Assembly: GCF_018860765.1 (NCBI RefSeq)
Contig: NZ_JAHKPV010000019.1
Span: forward strand, 501,972-565,971
From: Marinobacter salexigens
Lineage (GTDB): Bacteria; Pseudomonadota; Gammaproteobacteria; Pseudomonadales; Oleiphilaceae
DNA length: 64,000 nt
Direction: 5' to 3'
The notes beneath the pieces are model-generated. The model had not been told where the DNA came from, searched no databases, and saw only the letters and a list, made by a program, of their open reading frames with translations. Of this stretch, positions 40,831 to 50,494 are shown in pieces (positions within the stretch are counted from its first letter, which is position 1; each line of letters opens with the position of its first letter). A program made the translations under genes and the position numbers.

Positions 40831-40899
40831 CAGCGTCGCCCTCCTCGCGCGCAATCAAGCGCGCGGCTAAGGTCACTACCAGAACATCTGGAGGTCTAC

Positions 40900-41562
40900 G
40901 TGGATCAGTATCAACATCATTGGAAAGATGGCACACCGGTGCACCTGCCTTTGGGCAAGATCGTCTGCGTTGGACGGAACTACGCGGACCACGCCAAAGA
41001 GCTCGACAATCCGGTGCCCACCGAACCTCTGTTGTTTATCAAGCCAGCGACCTCGGCCGTGCATGTAACCCGACCTCTAAGCTTCGCTGCCAATCACGCT
41101 CAGGTACACTTTGAAACCGAACTGGCTGTGCTGATTGGCAAACCTCTTACCAACGCTTCTGCCAGCGAGGCTCAGGCGGCTATTCTCGGTTACGGTCTGG
41201 CGCTGGATTTAACCTTGCGGGATTTGCAAAGCCAACTGAAAGAAAAGGGACACCCTTGGGAGCGGGCCAAAGCGTTTGATGGTGCCTGTCCTTTATCGCC
41301 GTTTGTAGCTGCCGAACACTTCCCTAATGACCACATACTCTTCAGCCTCGATATCGACGAGCAACGTCAACAAAGCGGTGATACCAGAGACATGCTGTTC
41401 CCGATTATTCCGCTGCTCGCTCACATTAGTAGCCATTTCACACTGTTACCGGGCGATGTAGTGCTCACGGGAACACCAAAGGGGGTTGGCCCACTGCACT
41501 CGGGACAAACTCTGGTACTGCAGTTGGAGGATCAGTTGTCTGTTTCCACCAAAGTGGTTTAA
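40900..41562 (+). CDS. Fumarylacetoacetate hydrolase family protein (YcgM-like)
   Basis: A 220-residue FAH-fold enzyme: GKIVCVGRNYADHAKELDNPVP, EPLLFIKPATS, VHFETELAVLIG (metal-binding glutamates), KAFDGACPLSPF and VVLTGTPKGVGPL. Small single-domain members of this type are acylpyruvases or oxaloacetate decarboxylase/tautomerase enzymes. The start is GTG with GGAGG five bases upstream; no ATG fits. It stands between apt and an ABC1 kinase gene, with no catabolic neighbours that would fix its substrate. Confidence 0.88.
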   Translation: MDQYQHHWKDGTPVHLPLGKIVCVGRNYADHAKELDNPVPTEPLLFIKPATSAVHVTRPLSFAANHAQVHFETELAVLIGKPLTNASASEAQAAILGYGLALDLTLRDLQSQLKEKGHPWERAKAFDGACPLSPFVAAEHFPNDHILFSLDIDEQRQQSGDTRDMLFPIIPLLAHISSHFTLLPGDVVLTGTPKGVGPLHSGQTLVLQLEDQLSVSTKVV

Positions 41563-41609
41563 CCTGGACTGACACAATCTTTCTATCTAAAGAGTACGTA
41601 TAGTCAGGC

Positions 41610-42920
41610 ATGGCAAAAAAACCGGTTACCTCACGCAGTGGTCGTTTCTTTAAGCTTGCTGGCATGACTGCCTCGGTGGCGGGCCAATACGCTGGTCAGA
41701 AAGCTCGCAGCATGTTCAGTAGCGAAAACGACGATGGCGCTCGCAGCGAAAGCTATACCCGCATGGCCAACCGGATCACCGATACGCTCGGTGAGATGAA
41801 AGGTGCGGCCATGAAAGTGGGCCAAATTGCCTCTCAAACTCAGGATTTCCTGCCCCGGGAGTTCTCTGATGCGCTTCAGAAACTACAGAAAGAAGCACCG
41901 CCCATGCCGTTCGAGGTTATTCTTGAGCAGGTAGAGACGGAACTGGGAAAACCGGTTGGCGAATTATTCGAGTATCTGCAAGAAACACCCTATGCCGCAG
42001 CATCCATCGGCCAGGTGCACCGTGCCCGGCTGCACGACGGTACAGATGTGATTGTGAAGGTGCAGTATCCGGGTGTGGATGAATCCTGCGATTCCGATCT
42101 TAAGCAGTTGCGCCTCGCCTTAAAGCTCGGTGGCCTGCTAAAGATGCCGAAAGAGTCTGTGGATCAGCTATTCACGGAGATTCGCGAGCGTCTGCGGGAG
42201 GAGTTGGATTATGAGAACGAGGCCCGCAACATCGATTTGTTCCGGGAGTTTCATAAAAATGATCCATGGGTGGTTATTCCTGCTGTCATCCCCGGCCACT
42301 CGACCCGTCATGTACTGACGCTTGTGCTTGAGGAAGGCGATCATGTGAGTGAAGTGACGCCGGAGCGTTATGATCAGGCTACAATTAATCTGATTGGCCA
42401 TCGTATGTTTACCACCATGGCGGATCAGTTATTCCGCTTTGAATGCATTCATGGCGACCCTCACGCCGGAAACTTTGCGTATCGGCCGGATGGCAGCGTT
42501 GTGATGTACGATTTCGGCTGTGTTAAGAAGCTGAAGCCGGAGATTGTTGAGGCTTACCGTAATGCGGTTACGGCTGCGTTGGCTGAAGATTATAAGGCGC
42601 TGGATGCGTATTTGGTTGATTTAGGTGCTCGGGTTGGGAGTCAGCCAGCGATTGATGAGGCCTATTACGCGATGTGGCGGGATATTCTTGTGGTGCCGTT
42701 TGATTCTGAGCAGCCTTATGATTTTGGTGAGTCGAGTATTCATAAGGATGTGGCGGCTAAGACGAGTACGGTGTTTAAATATCTGGATTCGTTTAAGCCG
42801 CCTGTTGAGAGTATTTTTATTGATCGGATGATTGCGGGGCATTATTGGATGCTGAAGCGGCTAGGGGTTCAGGCGGCTTTTGGTGAGGAGCTTCGTAAGT
42901 ATCTTGCTGAGTCTCGCTAG
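41610..42920 (+). CDS. ABC1/AarF (UbiB-family) atypical kinase
   Basis: A 436-residue cytosolic protein kinase-like ATPase of the UbiB family. It has the family KxGQ motif (GAAMKVGQIASQTQDFLP), the Ala-rich nucleotide loop in place of the Gly-rich loop (YAAASIGQVHRA), the VAIK-like VIVKVQYPGV, the catalytic-loop DPHAGNF and the metal-binding MYDFG. It lacks the C-terminal membrane helices of E. coli UbiB, so it is an UbiB-related ABC1 protein rather than UbiB itself. Codon choice in the last third shifts towards T-ending codons. Confidence 0.87.
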   Translation: MAKKPVTSRSGRFFKLAGMTASVAGQYAGQKARSMFSSENDDGARSESYTRMANRITDTLGEMKGAAMKVGQIASQTQDFLPREFSDALQKLQKEAPPMPFEVILEQVETELGKPVGELFEYLQETPYAAASIGQVHRARLHDGTDVIVKVQYPGVDESCDSDLKQLRLALKLGGLLKMPKESVDQLFTEIRERLREELDYENEARNIDLFREFHKNDPWVVIPAVIPGHSTRHVLTLVLEEGDHVSEVTPERYDQATINLIGHRMFTTMADQLFRFECIHGDPHAGNFAYRPDGSVVMYDFGCVKKLKPEIVEAYRNAVTAALAEDYKALDAYLVDLGARVGSQPAIDEAYYAMWRDILVVPFDSEQPYDFGESSIHKDVAAKTSTVFKYLDSFKPPVESIFIDRMIAGHYWMLKRLGVQAAFGEELRKYLAESR

Positions 42921-43020
42921 CCGGTTAATCTGGTGCTAACGGCCTTGGCGGGATACGTACAATTGAGTTCGGTGCTCCAAAAAACTTCTCACAAATTTGA
43001 ACACTAACTGCCGCCGATAC

Positions 43021-43704
43021 TTATCTGACCAGGAAATTCGCTGCCCATTCGGCAACGCCTTCTCCTGCACCTTTTCTGATAACTCTGGCACGGGAAACTC
43101 CAACGGTTTCGCCGGGATCTATAACTGTAATCGGCACATCTCTCTCCACTTCATGCACCAGTCCGGCAGCGGGATAAACCTGTAGCGAAGTGCCGACGAT
43201 CAGCAGGTCGTCTGCGGTGCGGACTATATCGGCTGCTGCCTCTAGCATGGGGACTTCTTCGCCGAACCAGACAATGTGAGGGCGGAGTTGTTCGCCGTAT
43301 TCGCAGGTCTCACCCAGTTCTATGTCCCGGTAGCCTATGTCGTAGACCAATTCCGGATTCACCGAGCTTCGGGCTTTGGTGAGTTCGCCGTGGAGGTGGA
43401 TTACGTTACTGGAGCCGCCGCGTTCGTGCAGGTCGTCTACGTTTTGGGTGACGATGGTTACGCGGTGGTGCTGTTCCAGTTCGCCCAGCAATGTGTGGGC
43501 GCGGTTTGGCTGAACCATGGCGAGTTGGCGGCGGCGTTCGTTGTAGAAGCGTAGTACCAATTCGCGATTACGGGCGAAGGCTTCGGGGGTGGCTACGTCG
43601 TATACGCTGTGCTGCTCCCATAGCCCACCGTTGTCGCGGAAGGTGGAGAGGCCGCTTTCGGCGCTGATGCCAGCGCCGGTGAGTACTACGATATGCCGTT
43701 GCAT
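43021..43704 (-). CDS. Sir2-family NAD-dependent deacylase without zinc-ribbon cysteines
   Basis: A 227-residue sirtuin: LTGAGISAESGLSTFRDNGGLW (NAD site), TQNVDDLHERGGS, the catalytic His in HLHGEL, and VGTSLQVYPAAGLVHEV. A YxxR pair (FYNERRRQ) marks class III, SIRT5-like enzymes that remove succinyl or malonyl groups. The region that normally holds four zinc-binding Cys (after the HLHGE motif) has only one Cys here. ATG 43704 shares a base with the upstream stop codon (TGATG), so it is coupled to the D2HGDH gene. Confidence 0.9.
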   Translation of the reverse strand: MQRHIVVLTGAGISAESGLSTFRDNGGLWEQHSVYDVATPEAFARNRELVLRFYNERRRQLAMVQPNRAHTLLGELEQHHRVTIVTQNVDDLHERGGSSNVIHLHGELTKARSSVNPELVYDIGYRDIELGETCEYGEQLRPHIVWFGEEVPMLEAAADIVRTADDLLIVGTSLQVYPAAGLVHEVERDVPITVIDPGETVGVSRARVIRKGAGEGVAEWAANFLVR

Positions 43705-45107
43705 CAATCGAAGATCTTGCCGGGGTTAATGATGCCGTTGGGGTCAAAGACTTGTTTGATCCCTCTCAGGTAAGCAATTTCCGCTTCGCTGCGGGTGTAT
43801 TGCAAGTAGGGCTTTTTAGTCATGCCTACACCGTGTTCAGCGGAGACACTGCCCTGGTATTTTTCGACGATTTCGAACACCCATTTGTTCACCTGCTGGC
43901 ACTTTTCGAAGAAGTCTTCTTTTGCCATGTCTTCAGGCTTGAGGATGTTGAGATGCAGGTTGCCGTCGCCAATGTGGCCGAACCAGATGATTTCAAAATC
44001 CGGGTATTGTTCTGCGACCAGTTCGTCAATTTCCTGCAAGAATCCGGGAACTTTGGAGACTACAACGGAGATGTCGTTCTTGTAGGGGGTGCGGGGCGCA
44101 ATGGATTCCGAGATGCGCTCGCGCAGTTGCCACAGGTTCTGGGCCTGAGTTTCGCTCTGGCTGATAACGCCATCCAGAACCCAGCCGTTTTCCATGCACT
44201 GCTCGAACAGGTTCATGGCGTCTTCCATTACTTGATCCGAAGTAGCTTCAAACTCCAGTAACGCATAGTAAGGGGCTTCGGTTTCAAACGGCGCAGGTAC
44301 TTGACCATGGGCCAGTACGTGCCCCATCGCCTGATGCGAGAAGAATTCATAGGCGGTCAGGTCGAGACCGCCCTGAAAGGTTTTGAGTACGTCCATGGTG
44401 TTGCCAAGGTCATTGAGCCCGAGCACCAACACGGTGAGGTTGTCTGGCTGGCGCGAGAGTTTCATGGTGGCTTCGGTAATAAAGCCCAGCGTGCCCTCGG
44501 CGCCGATAAATAGGTGGCGTAGATCGTAACCTGTGTTGTTCTTTTCCAGATCCTTGTTCAGATCAAGGATATCGCCTTTGCCGGTAACCACTTTTAGCCC
44601 AGCGACCCAGTCACGACTCATACCGTAGCGGATTACTTTAATACCGCCCGCATTGGTGGAGATGTTTCCACCCAGCTGGCTGGAGCCTGCAGACGCGAAG
44701 TCTACCGGGTAGTAAAGGCCATTCTCTTCCGCAAAGTTCTGTAGCTGCTCAGTTACAACACCCGCCTGACAGCGCACAAGTCGGTCGCTGGTGCTGAAAT
44801 CTAGAATCTGATTCATGTTGTCGAAGGCAATAACGACTTCTCCGCTGGCAGCAACAGCACCAGCGCTCAAGCCGGTACGGCCGCCAGAGGGTACCAGTGC
44901 CACACGGTTTTCGTTGGCAAATCGCACCAGCGCCTGCACCTGCTCAGTGGTTTTCGGGAGCACGATGGCCACTGGGTTGGGAGCATAAATGCGCGTCCAA
45001 TCTTTACCGTAGCTTTCAAGATCCGCAGCGTCAGTCAGTACCTTTCCAGGCACATCGCCAGCGGCTACCAGCTCTTTTAGAGAAGCAATGATCTGTTCAG
45101 AGTTCAT
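43704..45107 (-). CDS. FAD-linked D-2-hydroxyglutarate dehydrogenase-type oxidase
   Basis: A 467-residue protein of the FAD-binding PCMH/GlcD family: VPSGGRTGLSAGAV and SSQLGGNISTNAGG in the FAD domain; RHLFIGAEGTLGFITEATMKL; and the C-terminal metal/His region WFGHIGDGNLHLNI and SAEHGVGMTKKPYL. In pseudomonads the enzyme beside serA oxidises D-2-hydroxyglutarate produced by SerA. The same pairing here, divergent from serA with 192 bases between, supports that role over D-lactate or glycolate oxidation. ATG 45107 chosen; longer starts would run into the serA promoter. Confidence 0.88.
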   Translation of the reverse strand: MNSEQIIASLKELVAAGDVPGKVLTDAADLESYGKDWTRIYAPNPVAIVLPKTTEQVQALVRFANENRVALVPSGGRTGLSAGAVAASGEVVIAFDNMNQILDFSTSDRLVRCQAGVVTEQLQNFAEENGLYYPVDFASAGSSQLGGNISTNAGGIKVIRYGMSRDWVAGLKVVTGKGDILDLNKDLEKNNTGYDLRHLFIGAEGTLGFITEATMKLSRQPDNLTVLVLGLNDLGNTMDVLKTFQGGLDLTAYEFFSHQAMGHVLAHGQVPAPFETEAPYYALLEFEATSDQVMEDAMNLFEQCMENGWVLDGVISQSETQAQNLWQLRERISESIAPRTPYKNDISVVVSKVPGFLQEIDELVAEQYPDFEIIWFGHIGDGNLHLNILKPEDMAKEDFFEKCQQVNKWVFEIVEKYQGSVSAEHGVGMTKKPYLQYTRSEAEIAYLRGIKQVFDPNGIINPGKIFD

Positions 45108-45299
45108 GAATGCATCAGTCTCGTCGGGGTTGGGCCGGCCATTCTGGACAACTGGTTTTCGGTTCAGTTGATCCAGGCGAACCGGCACGCTGTGAAAAGT
45201 TGCTTTTATGGTATCATAACGCCCCTGTTCTGTGAGCCAGCCCATAGGATCACTGGCTGCAGGTCATTTCATGCGACGAAAGGTTCGGAAGCAAAGCCC

Positions 45300-46529
45300 A
45301 TGTCAACGACGTCTCTCGAAAAGAGCAAAATCCGCATTCTACTGCTGGAAGGCGTGCATCAGTCCGCATTGGATACTCTGAATGCCGCAGGCTACACAAA
45401 CATTGAGTACCTCAGTCACTCGCTGGCCGAGGAAGACCTTATTGAGAAGATTGCCAATGCGCACTTTGTCGGTCTTCGATCCCGCACTCAGTTGACCGCG
45501 AAAGTATTCGAGGCTGCCAAGAAGCTGGTTGCCGTGGGCTGTTTCTGTATCGGTACCAATCAGGTGGATCTGCAGGCGGCTACCCGCAAAGGTATTGCGG
45601 TATTCAACGCGCCGTTTTCCAACACCCGCAGCGTTGCTGAACTGGTTCTGGCCCAAGCCATCCTGCTGCTGCGTGGCGTGCCCGAGAAGAGCGCGAAAGC
45701 CCATCGTGGTGAATGGCAGAAGTCGGCCAAGGACAGCTACGAGATTCGCGGCAAGAAACTCGGCATCATTGGTTACGGCAACATCGGTACCCAGTTCAGT
45801 GTTCTGGCCGAAGGTCTGGGCATGGATGTTTACTTCTACGACGTTGTGTCCAAGCTGCCCATCGGCAACGCCACTCAAGTCGGCAGTATGCAGGAGCTGC
45901 TCAACATCAGTGATGTTGTAAGCCTGCATGTTCCGGAAACACCGGCTACCAAGTACATGTTCAAGGCGGAGCAACTGGCCCAGATGAAGCCTGGCTCTAT
46001 TTTGATGAACGCCTCAAGAGGCTCAGTTGTTGATATTGACGCCCTCGCCGATTCCCTGAGAAGCGGTAAGCTTCTAGGTGCTGCGATCGACGTTTTCCCC
46101 GTCGAGCCAAAGTCTAACAACGAAGAGTTTATTTCTCCGCTGCGGGAATTCGACAACGTTATTCTAACGCCTCACGTTGGCGGCTCTACCATTGAAGCTC
46201 AGGAAAATATCGGGCGTGAAGTGGCTGAGAAGCTGGCGATGTACAGCGATAACGGCACGTCGGTATCTTCCGTTAACTTCCCGGAAGTTGCCCTGCCTTC
46301 GCACCCGAACCAGCATCGCTTGCTGCACATTCATGAGAACGTGCCAGGCGTGATGTCTGAAATCAACCAAGTGTTCTCCGACAATGGCATCAATGTTTGC
46401 GGTCAGTACCTGCAAACCAAGGAAGACATTGGTTACGTGGTAATAGACGTAGATAAAGCCTACGGTGAACTTGCTCTGGAGAAGCTGCTTCAGGTTAAAG
46501 GCACCATTCGCGGCCGCGTGTTGTTTTAA
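45300..46529 (+). CDS. serA: D-3-phosphoglycerate dehydrogenase
   Basis: A 409-residue NAD-dependent enzyme that starts serine synthesis. It has GIIGYGNIGTQFSVLAEGLGM (NAD fold), SRGSVVDIDALADSL, the catalytic region VFPVEPKSNNEEF and LTPHVGGSTIEAQENIG (His-Glu pair), and a C-terminal ACT domain (HENVPGVMSEINQVFSDNGINV) for serine feedback. It also reduces 2-oxoglutarate to D-2-hydroxyglutarate, which links it to the divergent dehydrogenase. ATG at 45300 with GGAAG upstream gives the pseudomonad-type length; 44 extra upstream codons overlap the promoter region. Confidence 0.96.
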   Translation: MSTTSLEKSKIRILLLEGVHQSALDTLNAAGYTNIEYLSHSLAEEDLIEKIANAHFVGLRSRTQLTAKVFEAAKKLVAVGCFCIGTNQVDLQAATRKGIAVFNAPFSNTRSVAELVLAQAILLLRGVPEKSAKAHRGEWQKSAKDSYEIRGKKLGIIGYGNIGTQFSVLAEGLGMDVYFYDVVSKLPIGNATQVGSMQELLNISDVVSLHVPETPATKYMFKAEQLAQMKPGSILMNASRGSVVDIDALADSLRSGKLLGAAIDVFPVEPKSNNEEFISPLREFDNVILTPHVGGSTIEAQENIGREVAEKLAMYSDNGTSVSSVNFPEVALPSHPNQHRLLHIHENVPGVMSEINQVFSDNGINVCGQYLQTKEDIGYVVIDVDKAYGELALEKLLQVKGTIRGRVLF

Positions 46530-46542
46530 TAGACTGTCGGCC

Positions 46543-46578
46543 CACAAAAAAACCGGAGCACGCTCCGGTTTTTTTGTG
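46543..46578. terminator. Bidirectional Rho-independent terminator between serA and the OmpA-like gene
   Basis: AAAAAAACCGGAGC, a short loop, then GCTCCGGTTTTTTT: a GC stem with A7 before and T7 after. It serves both convergent genes. Confidence 0.95.
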
Positions 46579-46615
46579 CTCGGGCAATAATACCCAAGCT
46601 CAAGTTACGTGCCTG

Positions 46616-47272
46616 TTACTTCATAGGCACCAAAGTCAGCTCAACGCGGCGATTCTGCTCACGTCCTGATGCGGTATCGTTTGACGCAATTGGATAACGC
46701 TCTCCGTAACCCTCAGCACGAGTGCGTCTAGATTCAATACCTTGATTCAGCAGAAAGTCTCTCACAGAACCTGCACGGCGCTCGCTAAGCAACTGGTTGT
46801 AGCTATCAGCACCGGAACTGTCTGTGTGACCCTCAATCTGAATGATGGTCTTGTCGAACTCTTTCAACACCAGAGAGACCGACTCAAGCGTGCTCGTAAA
46901 GGCCGGGCGGATGGATGTTTGATTCAGCTCGAACGTAATATTGCCGGGCATTACCAGCTCGATTTTATCGCCGTTACGAACAACCCGAACACCCGTGCCT
47001 TTCAGCTTATGCCTCAGCTCCGCTTCCTGTCGATCCATGTAGTAGCCAATACCACCACCAACTGCTGCACCGCTTGCTGCACCAATAAGAGCGCCTTTGC
47101 CACGATCACTTTTACTCGAGGTCGCCGCACCTATAGCCGCTCCACCGACAGCACCTATAATACTACCCTTGGTGGCATTCGATGTTTTCTCCTCATCGGT
47201 GTATGGGTCATAGGTCATACAACCTGCGAGCCCCATGGTTGTTACGGCTAATGCAAGCATCGTTTTCTTCAC
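46616..47272 (-). CDS. OmpA-family lipoprotein with glycine-zipper segment (YiaD-like)
   Basis: A 218-residue outer-membrane lipoprotein. The signal peptide ends GLAGC. Residues ~35-85 form a glycine-zipper region (IIGAVGGAAIGAATS, GALIGAASGAAVGGGIGYYMD). The C-terminal OmpA domain binds peptidoglycan: IQIEGHTDSSGADSYNQLLS and RRAGSVRDFL with AEGYGERYPIASND. Together this is the YiaD type, which tethers the outer membrane to the wall. The start is GTG with AGGAGA five bases upstream; 18 further upstream codons are not signal-like. Confidence 0.92.
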   Translation of the reverse strand: MKKTMLALAVTTMGLAGCMTYDPYTDEEKTSNATKGSIIGAVGGAAIGAATSSKSDRGKGALIGAASGAAVGGGIGYYMDRQEAELRHKLKGTGVRVVRNGDKIELVMPGNITFELNQTSIRPAFTSTLESVSLVLKEFDKTIIQIEGHTDSSGADSYNQLLSERRAGSVRDFLLNQGIESRRTRAEGYGERYPIASNDTASGREQNRRVELTLVPMK

Positions 47273-47350
47273 GCAATTCTCCTGTGGTGATATTTTTGCA
47301 GGCGCTATCCAACTTGTAGCTTTCAACTACAGAGCCTTCTCGTCGTGGCT

Positions 47351-48367
47351 TCAGGTATTTTCAGAAGCGCCTACGGCTGAATGTTCAAAAGTATCAATAA
47401 TTGTGTTGAATACGGTTGCCTGTAGGTCCTTAGCTTCGTTCACCAGATGATGACGTCCGTCGGCAATTCTCACTTCCTCTACCGCTGCGAACTTGTTGCG
47501 GATTATTCTTAGATTATGTTGCCAGTCTACGGTTTGGTCTTTTTCGCCCTGAACAACCGTCACCGGAAAATCGACCGGTCGGGCAGATTCAATATGCGGT
47601 ATCCAGGTTCGTAACGCACTTACCCAGTCCACGTGCACCGCCCTCGCTTGTAATGGATCGTACTCACGCAGGAAGCGCAAAAAGCGAGTATTGCCACTAT
47701 TGGCTGCAAACACACGCTGCCAACGGGTCATAAATGGCTTAACCAAAGTGTGCAGAACTTTGGCACCAAGCCAGCCCGCAGGACGTACCAAGGGTGCCAG
47801 CAACACCACCTTCCGAAACTCCGAGGTTTCCTTGGAGTGGTGGTTAGACAAAAGGTAGTCAATCAATATGGCTCCTCCCGTACTTTGTCCTACCGCAAAC
47901 CAAGGCCCTCGGATTTTATCGCGAACATGGGCTACAACTTCTGATAACACACCCTGATATTCCAAAAAACTACCAATGGCGGCAGGTGTGCCACTGGAAA
48001 GCCCATGGCCCGGCTGATCATACGCCAGCACATCAAAACCGGCAGCGAGGCAGCGATCGATCAACTGGCTATAGAGACCAACATGATCAAAATAGCCGTG
48101 CATAATAAACACCGTGCCTTTTTCCGCACGAGGTTCGGGCAGCCGGAAGTAATGCACCATAACCTCATGTTCACCTGCCGTTACATAGCCTTGATGGTAG
48201 GCAACCTCAGGGTGCTCCACCCATAGGTCAAGGCCGTAGAATCGGCAATACGCCACCATCTCATCGCTGAGTTCTTCCCGTCCATCGGGATCAAAAGGCT
48301 CAAGCCTTTCAAGCAAGGAGCCACGATCCCAGTCGGGTATTTCTATGGTATCTGTTTTCCAGTACAC
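47351..48367 (-). CDS. Alpha/beta hydrolase (monoacylglycerol lipase / S33-like)
   Basis: A 338-residue cytoplasmic hydrolase without a signal peptide. It has the oxyanion HGYFDHVGLY, the DQPGHGLS loop, the nucleophile elbow GQSTGG, the acid region VQGEKDQTVDW and the final His in DGRHHLVNEA. This order matches serine-aminopeptidase-like (Hydrolase_4) lipases such as monoacylglycerol lipases and lysophospholipases. The start is GTG; no strong ribosome site is visible, so it may be slightly different. It is divergent from another esterase gene across 79 bases. Confidence 0.83.
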   Translation of the reverse strand: MYWKTDTIEIPDWDRGSLLERLEPFDPDGREELSDEMVAYCRFYGLDLWVEHPEVAYHQGYVTAGEHEVMVHYFRLPEPRAEKGTVFIMHGYFDHVGLYSQLIDRCLAAGFDVLAYDQPGHGLSSGTPAAIGSFLEYQGVLSEVVAHVRDKIRGPWFAVGQSTGGAILIDYLLSNHHSKETSEFRKVVLLAPLVRPAGWLGAKVLHTLVKPFMTRWQRVFAANSGNTRFLRFLREYDPLQARAVHVDWVSALRTWIPHIESARPVDFPVTVVQGEKDQTVDWQHNLRIIRNKFAAVEEVRIADGRHHLVNEAKDLQATVFNTIIDTFEHSAVGASENT

Positions 48368-48446
48368 GTAGAGTTAAACGCCTGTCATGAATAGATAATA
48401 CGAATTACGATGTACAATCCTAACCCATAGCGGGGGCATAACACAG

Positions 48447-49340
48447 ATGTTGCAACATCTTCTTGAAACTGCGCTGCGCCAAACCATGACCCGTTTGGTT
48501 AAGCCTGCTCTTCATCCAGCGATTCCAATTTCGGTTCAACGTAGGTTGATAAGCCAAGCCTACCGGAGCTCTATGCCGCCCCGTGGCAGCCGCTTTCAGA
48601 CCGAAACACTGGCTGGAAGGCCTGTTATCAGAAGCTCTTTCGGCCCCACTACACAAGGCGCCGTGCTATATCTACACGGTGGTGGTTACATCATAGGCTC
48701 TGCAGCGACCCATAAAGGTCTTACCGGCCATCTGGCGAAGGCCAGTGGCTGCATGGTGATTGCACCGGACTATCGCCTAGCTCCAGAACACCCATTCCCG
48801 GCAGCTCTGGATGACGCCGAAGCTACTTGGCTGGCGCTAATTGATGAAGGCTTTGCCCCCGATCAAATAGCCATTGCTGGCGACTCTGCGGGTGGCGGGT
48901 TAGCCATTGCTTTAGCTATGCGCTTACGTGACCAAAAACACCCCTTACCTTCCTCCGTTACAGTTTTTTCACCCTGGACCGACCTGACCCAAAAAGCACT
49001 GTATTCACCGGAATGCGAGCCGGTATTACAAGCACGATGGACAGCGAAGTCGGCAAAACTGTATGCCGCAGGGGAGTCTTTGGAAAACCCTCTCATTTCT
49101 CCCGTTTTCGGGGATTTTGAAGGTTTGCCCCCCTTGCTGGTCCAGGTAGGGAGTCAGGAGATCCTACTTAACGATGCAGAGCGACTCGCCAATGCGGCGA
49201 GAACGGCCGGGGTAAGCACTCAGTTGGAGGTGTTCAACAGTCTTTGGCACGTGTTTCAGGTGCACAGCGGCCAGTTAGACAGAGCCACAGCCGCCGTACA
49301 AACGGCTGGCAAGCACATCAGAGCCCATCTGGCAGGCTGA
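48447..49340 (+). CDS. Alpha/beta hydrolase of the hormone-sensitive-lipase family
   Basis: A 297-residue esterase. It has the oxyanion [24 protein letters not shown], the nucleophile GDSAGGGLA, the acid region [12 protein letters not shown] and the final His in SLWHVFQ. These are the family IV (HSL) marks, an enzyme group acting on short to medium acyl esters. Its last 23 bases overlap the end of the convergent GIY-YIG gene. Confidence 0.9.
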   Translation: MLQHLLETALRQTMTRLVKPALHPAIPISVQRRLISQAYRSSMPPRGSRFQTETLAGRPVIRSSFGPTTQGAVLYLHGGGYIIGSAATHKGLTGHLAKASGCMVIAPDYRLAPEHPFPAALDDAEATWLALIDEGFAPDQIAIAGDSAGGGLAIALAMRLRDQKHPLPSSVTVFSPWTDLTQKALYSPECEPVLQARWTAKSAKLYAAGESLENPLISPVFGDFEGLPPLLVQVGSQEILLNDAERLANAARTAGVSTQLEVFNSLWHVFQVHSGQLDRATAAVQTAGKHIRAHLAG

Positions 49341-49596
49341 GCTTACCCAACACCAGCGCCTCTTTGCGTTGTCTCGGCCATTGTTTGATATGCCACTCCA
49401 GCTTTGAAGCTCGGCTGCGATCCCCCGCTGGTAAACTAAGCACTAACTCCAGTGGGCCTTTGCCCCTCAAGCTCCGCGCTCCTTTAGGAGCGCCAGCTTG
49501 ATGCTCGGCAAAGCGACGGGGCACATCGGTGGTAATGCCCGTATATAGCGCACCTCGCGCGGTGCGAACCATGTATACAAACCATTCACTGGCCAT
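49318..49596 (-). CDS. GIY-YIG nuclease-superfamily protein (YhbQ-like)
   Basis: A 92-residue single-domain protein. [20 protein letters not shown] holds the GIY-YIG motif in the form VYM...LYTG, followed by RRFAEHQAG and KLEWHIKQW with the conserved Glu. The YhbQ group is common in proteobacteria and its role is unclear. It overlaps the esterase end by 23 bases (convergent) and the EamA gene by 11 bases (same strand), so it is likely the last gene of the two-component/EamA operon. Confidence 0.87.
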   Translation of the reverse strand: MASEWFVYMVRTARGALYTGITTDVPRRFAEHQAGAPKGARSLRGKGPLELVLSLPAGDRSRASKLEWHIKQWPRQRKEALVLGKLSLPDGL

Positions 49597-50494
49597 CTGC
49601 CAGCCCCTGTTCACGCTCTTTCGTTTTCTTCTGCTGCAGCCAGAGACCCGCCACAATCAACACCAATCCTATATAGGTAGAGGGTAAAATCTGCTCACCC
49701 AAAATGAAGTAGATAAACACCAGCGACAGGAACGGAGAAATAAAAATCAGGTTGCTTACCCGGGATGTGTTTTCAGCTTTTTTCATGGCGTAAGACCACA
49801 GCACAAAGGCAATACCCATCTCGAAGATGCCTACATACAGAGCGGCTACCAGCGACCCGGTTACCGGCAAATTCAAGCCTTCTGTCCACCAGCAGATCAA
49901 AGCAATTACCGGTAGACCGAAAGAGAAGTTCAGAAATAGCCCCACCACAGGGTCTCGAGTATCACGAGTAGCAATAATCCAATACGAAGCCCACACAAGA
50001 GTGCTGCCTATGGCCAGAGCAACCCCCAATGGGTCGGAAAAACTCAGGGTGGTCACAGCACCCCGCGTGGCAATCACCACAACGCCCGCATAGCATACCA
50101 ACCCAGCCAGAATATCGAGCCTGCGTAAGCGGTGCCCCAAAAAAGGCACCGATAGGTAAGCTAAAACCAGCGCCCAGGTGTAGTTCAACGGCTGGGCCTC
50201 TTGTGCCGGTAAGCGGTCAAAGGCACCGAAAAGAAAGAAATAATACAGACAAGGATTTATCAACCCCATGCCAAATGATTGTATGTATTGTTTTTTCTCC
50301 AGCGAGAACACTAAATGCCAGCGCTTTTGCAGCATCAGAATAACCGCCATAACCAGTACAGACGCCGTGCATGCAACCAACAGCATTTGCACCGGAGCCA
50401 AATCCGCCAACGCTAGCTTGAAGGCGGTGGCAACCGTAGACCAGAGCAAAACCGTACCCAGCCCGTAAAGCATGGCTGTTTTCTGATCTTTCAT
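49586..50494 (-). CDS. EamA/DMT-family transporter
   Basis: A 302-residue protein with ten predicted membrane helices in two five-helix EamA repeats ([17 protein letters not shown] in the first; [19 protein letters not shown] in the second). It ends in a basic tail ([11 protein letters not shown]). Members export metabolites or amino acids; the substrate is not predictable. Its ATG overlaps the stop of the response-regulator gene by one base (TAATG), so it is coupled to that system and may be its partner in a stress or export response. Confidence 0.88.
   Translation of the reverse strand: MKDQKTAMLYGLGTVLLWSTVATAFKLALADLAPVQMLLVACTASVLVMAVILMLQKRWHLVFSLEKKQYIQSFGMGLINPCLYYFFLFGAFDRLPAQEAQPLNYTWALVLAYLSVPFLGHRLRRLDILAGLVCYAGVVVIATRGAVTTLSFSDPLGVALAIGSTLVWASYWIIATRDTRDPVVGLFLNFSFGLPVIALICWWTEGLNLPVTGSLVAALYVGIFEMGIAFVLWSYAMKKAENTSRVSNLIFISPFLSLVFIYFILGEQILPSTYIGLVLIVAGLWLQQKKTKEREQGLADGQ

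Noticed and set aside
40846..40865. CGCGCGC/GCGCGCG hairpin after apt
   Set aside because: No T-run and close to the ribosome site of the next gene; too short and simple to call a terminator.
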